A stretch of DNA of 64,000 nt, taken from assembly GCA_025054775.1 (NCBI GenBank), contig JANWZA010000047.1:62001-126000 (forward strand), read 5' to 3'. Within the stretch, counting starts at the first letter, position 1; each line of letters opens with the position of its first letter. The translations under genes and the position numbers were made by a program. Below the pieces are notes generated by a model. The model did no database searches and had not been told where the DNA came from. It saw only the letters and a list, made by a program, of their open reading frames with translations. Shown here piece after piece: positions 61,149-64,000 of the stretch. The stretch is from Microscillaceae bacterium. GTDB lineage: Bacteria; Bacteroidota; Bacteroidia; Cytophagales; Microscillaceae.

Positions 61149-63257
61149 TCAAAACTTAATTCGCATTTGTACTTTTATATCACTACGGGTACTGCCTTGT
61201 ATCTGTTCCAACCCTGAGCCAATAGAAGTTTGGTTAGGAAAATCAAAGCGAGCATAACGTAGCCACAAATCTAATTTGTGAGTAAATTGGTAGCGAAGCA
61301 TAAAGTAGGTGCGTAGTCCTCGCCCTGAGTAAGCAGGAATAGAAAAACTAAACAACACGTCGCGTTCGGTAACGTATTGGCGGTTATCAAAGTCATCCGT
61401 ATCAAAGCTGGCAAAACGCATGTCAAAATGCCATTTTTTGTAATCTAACCCCAAATCTTGTACTACTACAAAGCCATGCGTTACGCCAAGCGTTTGGTAG
61501 AAAGTGCTATACTGCACACGTGAATGCATAGAAAATATTTTTTCTGAGCGATAGTTTACGTCGAACATGTAATTTCGGCGGGTAGCAGGGCGTACAAAGT
61601 TAAGGTTAGTAGTATTATTTTTTTGGTTTTGCTCTCTTATTTGTTCACGGATTTGGGCAAAAACACTAATTTTTTTGCTAAATTGATACGTGATGCGTGC
61701 CAAATATTCACTTCCTTGCGAATTAACGGCATCCACGCCGAAGCGAAGCCAAGGGAATGAAAATTTGTCGTAGTAAGCATTAAATTGCACTTTTTTGAAT
61801 GGTGCAATTTTAATTCCCCAGTATATACCGCGTTCATTGATGGGTCGTGAGCCTTCACTAATAGGGGAGCCGAAAAAGGTGTGAAAATTACGGTCATAGC
61901 TTCGCAAGTGCATAGCCATTTCTACATTAGGGGCAAGGCTTACGATAGTACCTAAAACTGCTCCTCGTCCCCTACTTTTAGATTGGGCGGCCTCACCAAA
62001 GAAGTTGAAGTTTTGCCAATTTCGGTTAAAATGAATGCCAATGTTATAGTTTTCGCTTCCGTTGAATTCGTATTGGTTGTAATTTCGTTCTATCCTTCGC
62101 AAAGGTACAGAATATTGTGTATAGACAAAAGTAGTACCTAATTGCAAATTTTTGTCTTTGCTGCTATAAGCTATGTTCGTTCCAAGGGTATTTTCAAGGA
62201 TATTGCCTTTGGCATTAATTTCTGACTGAGTTCTACGAAAACCTGTGGATTGGATAGTAGCCACAAAATTTTCTACAAATCCTGCAAGTGTATCTATATC
62301 CGTGGTAAGGATATTGCCATCTCTGCGTATACGTGAGGCGAAGCCTGTAATATCAAATCTACCTATTTGATAAGTAGCAGCAGCACCTCGTAAAAATACC
62401 GATTCTAATACACTGGTATAGGGTCGGATACCCAAGTGAGGGCGTTTCATGGTGGTTACCGTTTCACTGCCTTTGCCCATGACAAATCCTGCGGACATGA
62501 GCAAGCCTTGCCCAATTTGTAATTGGTAATCACCCAAGGCGATTGCCTTAAACTTTCCTTTATTCTGAAAAAAAGCGTGGTAAGATAGAAAATCGAAGCC
62601 GTAACGGTTAGTGCTTGGATCCCATACAAGTTGCTCACCTGAATCTTTTTCAAGGGTAAAGCCAAGGCTAAAATCGTTAATATGGCTTACACGATAGCGA
62701 GCATACAAGCGTTCGGGAGTTCCCAAATATCGTTGTGGAGTAGCGCCTTCGGGAACGGGCAGGAAGCCTCGCCTTTGCTCTAGGACTCTATCTATACGGA
62801 GAATAAGGTAATGGTTTTCTTTTTCATTCAAGATACGCTTCCAGAGAGGTTGTCCTCCTACGTTAATACCCTCGTCTATCACGGTTACAAAAGGTAATAG
62901 CCGTTGTATGGTCAATAAATCAAACTCGGGAATAGCTTGTAATTCGTACAAAGTGAGCAAGTTACCAAATTGTTCTCGATATTTCAAAAAATGATTGATT
63001 TGGGCTTGTGAAAGGATAAATAGACTTTCTAAATCTTCGCGCTTGGCGGTATTCAAGTTAAGTGGATTGCGGTATAACTGAAATAAGGTTTCATAAATTG
63101 CTTCGTAGTTTAGGTCTTCTTTTTGTTGTGGAAAGAGGTCAATGATAAACGCATCAAGGTCTATTTCAGGGCGGTTAGGAGTTTGTGCCAAAGTGGTATA
63201 GATAGAAAAGAAACTCAAAATAAGCCTTAAACTTTTCAGTAGGTTATTTTTTCTCAT
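61149..63257 (-). CDS. Outer-membrane barrel protein with N-terminal helix-hairpin-helix motifs
   Basis: A 702-residue exported protein. After the signal peptide (about 1-25, ending TTLAQ), residues about 60-135 hold helix-hairpin-helix motifs of the ComEA type: NPLNLNTAKREDLESLFILSQAQINHFLKYREQFG, then LYELQAIPEFDLLTIQRLLPFV in essence. The rest (about 170-702) is a large beta-barrel with alternating Tyr/Arg/Phe strands, ending SDIKVQMRIKF with the terminal Phe typical of barrel proteins. The combination is a recurring Bacteroidota family of unknown function. Helix-hairpin-helix units bind DNA in ComEA, so nucleic-acid contact at the envelope is conceivable but unproven. A minus-strand -7 box TACCTTTG at 63291 precedes it. 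Confidence 0.88.
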   Translation of the reverse strand: MRKNNLLKSLRLILSFFSIYTTLAQTPNRPEIDLDAFIIDLFPQQKEDLNYEAIYETLFQLYRNPLNLNTAKREDLESLFILSQAQINHFLKYREQFGNLLTLYELQAIPEFDLLTIQRLLPFVTVIDEGINVGGQPLWKRILNEKENHYLILRIDRVLEQRRGFLPVPEGATPQRYLGTPERLYARYRVSHINDFSLGFTLEKDSGEQLVWDPSTNRYGFDFLSYHAFFQNKGKFKAIALGDYQLQIGQGLLMSAGFVMGKGSETVTTMKRPHLGIRPYTSVLESVFLRGAAATYQIGRFDITGFASRIRRDGNILTTDIDTLAGFVENFVATIQSTGFRRTQSEINAKGNILENTLGTNIAYSSKDKNLQLGTTFVYTQYSVPLRRIERNYNQYEFNGSENYNIGIHFNRNWQNFNFFGEAAQSKSRGRGAVLGTIVSLAPNVEMAMHLRSYDRNFHTFFGSPISEGSRPINERGIYWGIKIAPFKKVQFNAYYDKFSFPWLRFGVDAVNSQGSEYLARITYQFSKKISVFAQIREQIREQNQKNNTTNLNFVRPATRRNYMFDVNYRSEKIFSMHSRVQYSTFYQTLGVTHGFVVVQDLGLDYKKWHFDMRFASFDTDDFDNRQYVTERDVLFSFSIPAYSGRGLRTYFMLRYQFTHKLDLWLRYARFDFPNQTSIGSGLEQIQGSTRSDIKVQMRIKF

Positions 63258-63626
63258 ATCCTTTCGGAATTTTCATGCTAGAAAACATTTCAAAGGTAAG
63301 GAAAAAAAAGAGGTTTTTCTGTTAAAAATGAAAATTTAACGATTTCTTAACATTGGATTTTTTTATTTATTAAAAGTTTGTAAATACAAGAAATTTTGAC
63401 TTATAACTTACAACTTGGTGGTTTTTGGAGCTAATTTTTTATGAAGATTATTAGAAGGCCTCTATTGATTAAATCTCTTATTAAGGTTTATTTTGGGAAA
63501 CATAAACTTACAGCAAGTTATTATTTTTATACAAGACAAACATTTTTTTAGGGTTTATTTTGCAAAAGCATAGCTTACGCTCAAAAAGATATAAGTTATG
63601 AGCTGAATTAAGTTAGTTTTAGTAAG
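63258..63626. other. Intergenic region with one -7 box
   Basis: TACCTTTG on the minus strand (63291-63298) fits TAnnTTTG, 34 bases before the helix-hairpin-helix gene start, without a -33 partner. The rest of the 370 bases holds no repeat copy, coded frame or clear terminator for the E1 gene. Confidence 0.4.
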
Positions 63627-64000
63627 CTAAAACAATTTTGGAAAACGCACGGGCTCGGCTTCATGCATGATTTCATACACTTTTTCAAATACATCTTCGG
63701 TATTAGGCTTAGAAAAGTAATCACCATCACTGCCATAGGCGGGTCTATGGTCTTGTGCGGTAAGTGTGGCAGGTTGGGAGTCTAGATAGCGATAGGCTTG
63801 CTGCTTTTCAAGAATTTGTTGTAGGATAAAGGCTGAGGCTCCTCCTTCTACGTCTTCGTCTGCCACTAATAAGCGGTTAGTTTTCTTAACTGATTGCACG
63901 ATGCTGTGGTGAATATCAAAAGGTAAAAGGGTTTGAGCATCAATCACTTCTGCTTCAATTCCTACTTTAGCCAGCTCTTCTGCGGCTGCCATAACAATAC
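63627..64000 (-). CDS. 2-oxo acid dehydrogenase E1, C-terminal part (cut by window edge)
   Basis: The last 123 residues of a thiamine-diphosphate-dependent E1 enzyme; the frame is open beyond the window edge, so the Met at 63992 is internal. The visible part is the transketolase C-terminal fold: [28 protein letters not shown], then [21 protein letters not shown] and the end [24 protein letters not shown]. The wording matches the beta part of pyruvate or branched-chain 2-oxo acid dehydrogenase, which in many Bacteroidota is fused to the alpha part; which one applies here cannot be seen. Confidence 0.88.
   Translation of the reverse strand, partial: IVMAAAEELAKVGIEAEVIDAQTLLPFDIHHSIVQSVKKTNRLLVADEDVEGGASAFILQQILEKQQAYRYLDSQPATLTAQDHRPAYGSDGDYFSKPNTEDVFEKVYEIMHEAEPVRFPKLF

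Noticed and set aside
60901-61152. 83-codon minus-strand frame starting with TTG and overlapping the preceding stop
   Set aside because: Weak start codon, no recognisable family and a basic, irregular composition.
1-64000. CRISPR array, rRNA operon, prophage or intact insertion sequence
   Set aside because: No regularly spaced repeats, rRNA sequence, transposase or phage structural gene was seen on either strand.

Overview
The window looks like a chromosomal segment of a low-GC member of the Bacteroidota, probably Cytophagales-like. The pointers are a secreted subtilase ending in a type IX secretion sorting domain, a fused SecDF, an OmpA protein with calcium-binding type-3 repeats, DUF4476, DUF2795 and DUF349 proteins, a CrtD-type carotenoid desaturase, and several promoters of the Bacteroidota type (TTTG, 19-20 bases, TAnnTTTG). 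All identifications rest on recognition of sequence motifs by eye; no search was run.

Layout. 1-5.7 kb: the start of an aldehyde dehydrogenase cut by the window edge, a Lon-N-domain protein in an operon with a winged-helix-like membrane protein, ribosomal protein L32, and an acyl-CoA dehydrogenase. 5.7-8.75 kb is the most unusual stretch. Two tandem units share terminator, upstream block and signal-peptide DNA. Each encodes a secreted Cys-rich lipoprotein; the second resembles the bacteriocin fulvocin C but carries an in-frame stop, and it is followed by a frameshifted thioredoxin-like gene. 9-13 kb: two small conserved proteins, an LVIVD-repeat lipoprotein and an amino-acid dehydrogenase. 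13.3-15.2 kb: a restriction-modification pair closely similar to EcoRI, bracketed by a 17-base direct repeat. 15.5-21.8 kb: a TolC-type channel, RecQ, TrmB, and a MarR-CrtD pair.

21.8-38.2 kb: an LRR membrane protein, the secreted subtilase, 3-hydroxyanthranilate dioxygenase, an M17 aminopeptidase, LytM peptidase plus CobT, an ABC exporter, a TPR-SpoIIE phosphatase and a TonB receptor. 38.7-46.6 kb: FtsK, a TetR regulator, SecDF and a small membrane-associated protein. 46.7-50.5 kb: a single-chain nuclease-plus-methyltransferase protein followed by GatB. 50.5-56.5 kb: a LolD-like ATPase, DUF2795, DUF349, trigger factor, tRNA-Leu(UAG) and a triple-DUF4476 protein. 56.9-64 kb: OmpA, an outer-membrane barrel, a GDSL lipoprotein, a helix-hairpin-helix barrel protein and the end of a 2-oxo acid dehydrogenase E1.

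Most genes are housekeeping or envelope genes. Accessory character concentrates in the fulvocin-like locus, the EcoRI-like cassette, the nuclease-methyltransferase gene and a dispersed intergenic repeat family with four copies (about 3.56, 11.3, 46.1 and 51.7 kb). No rRNA, CRISPR array or intact insertion sequence was seen.
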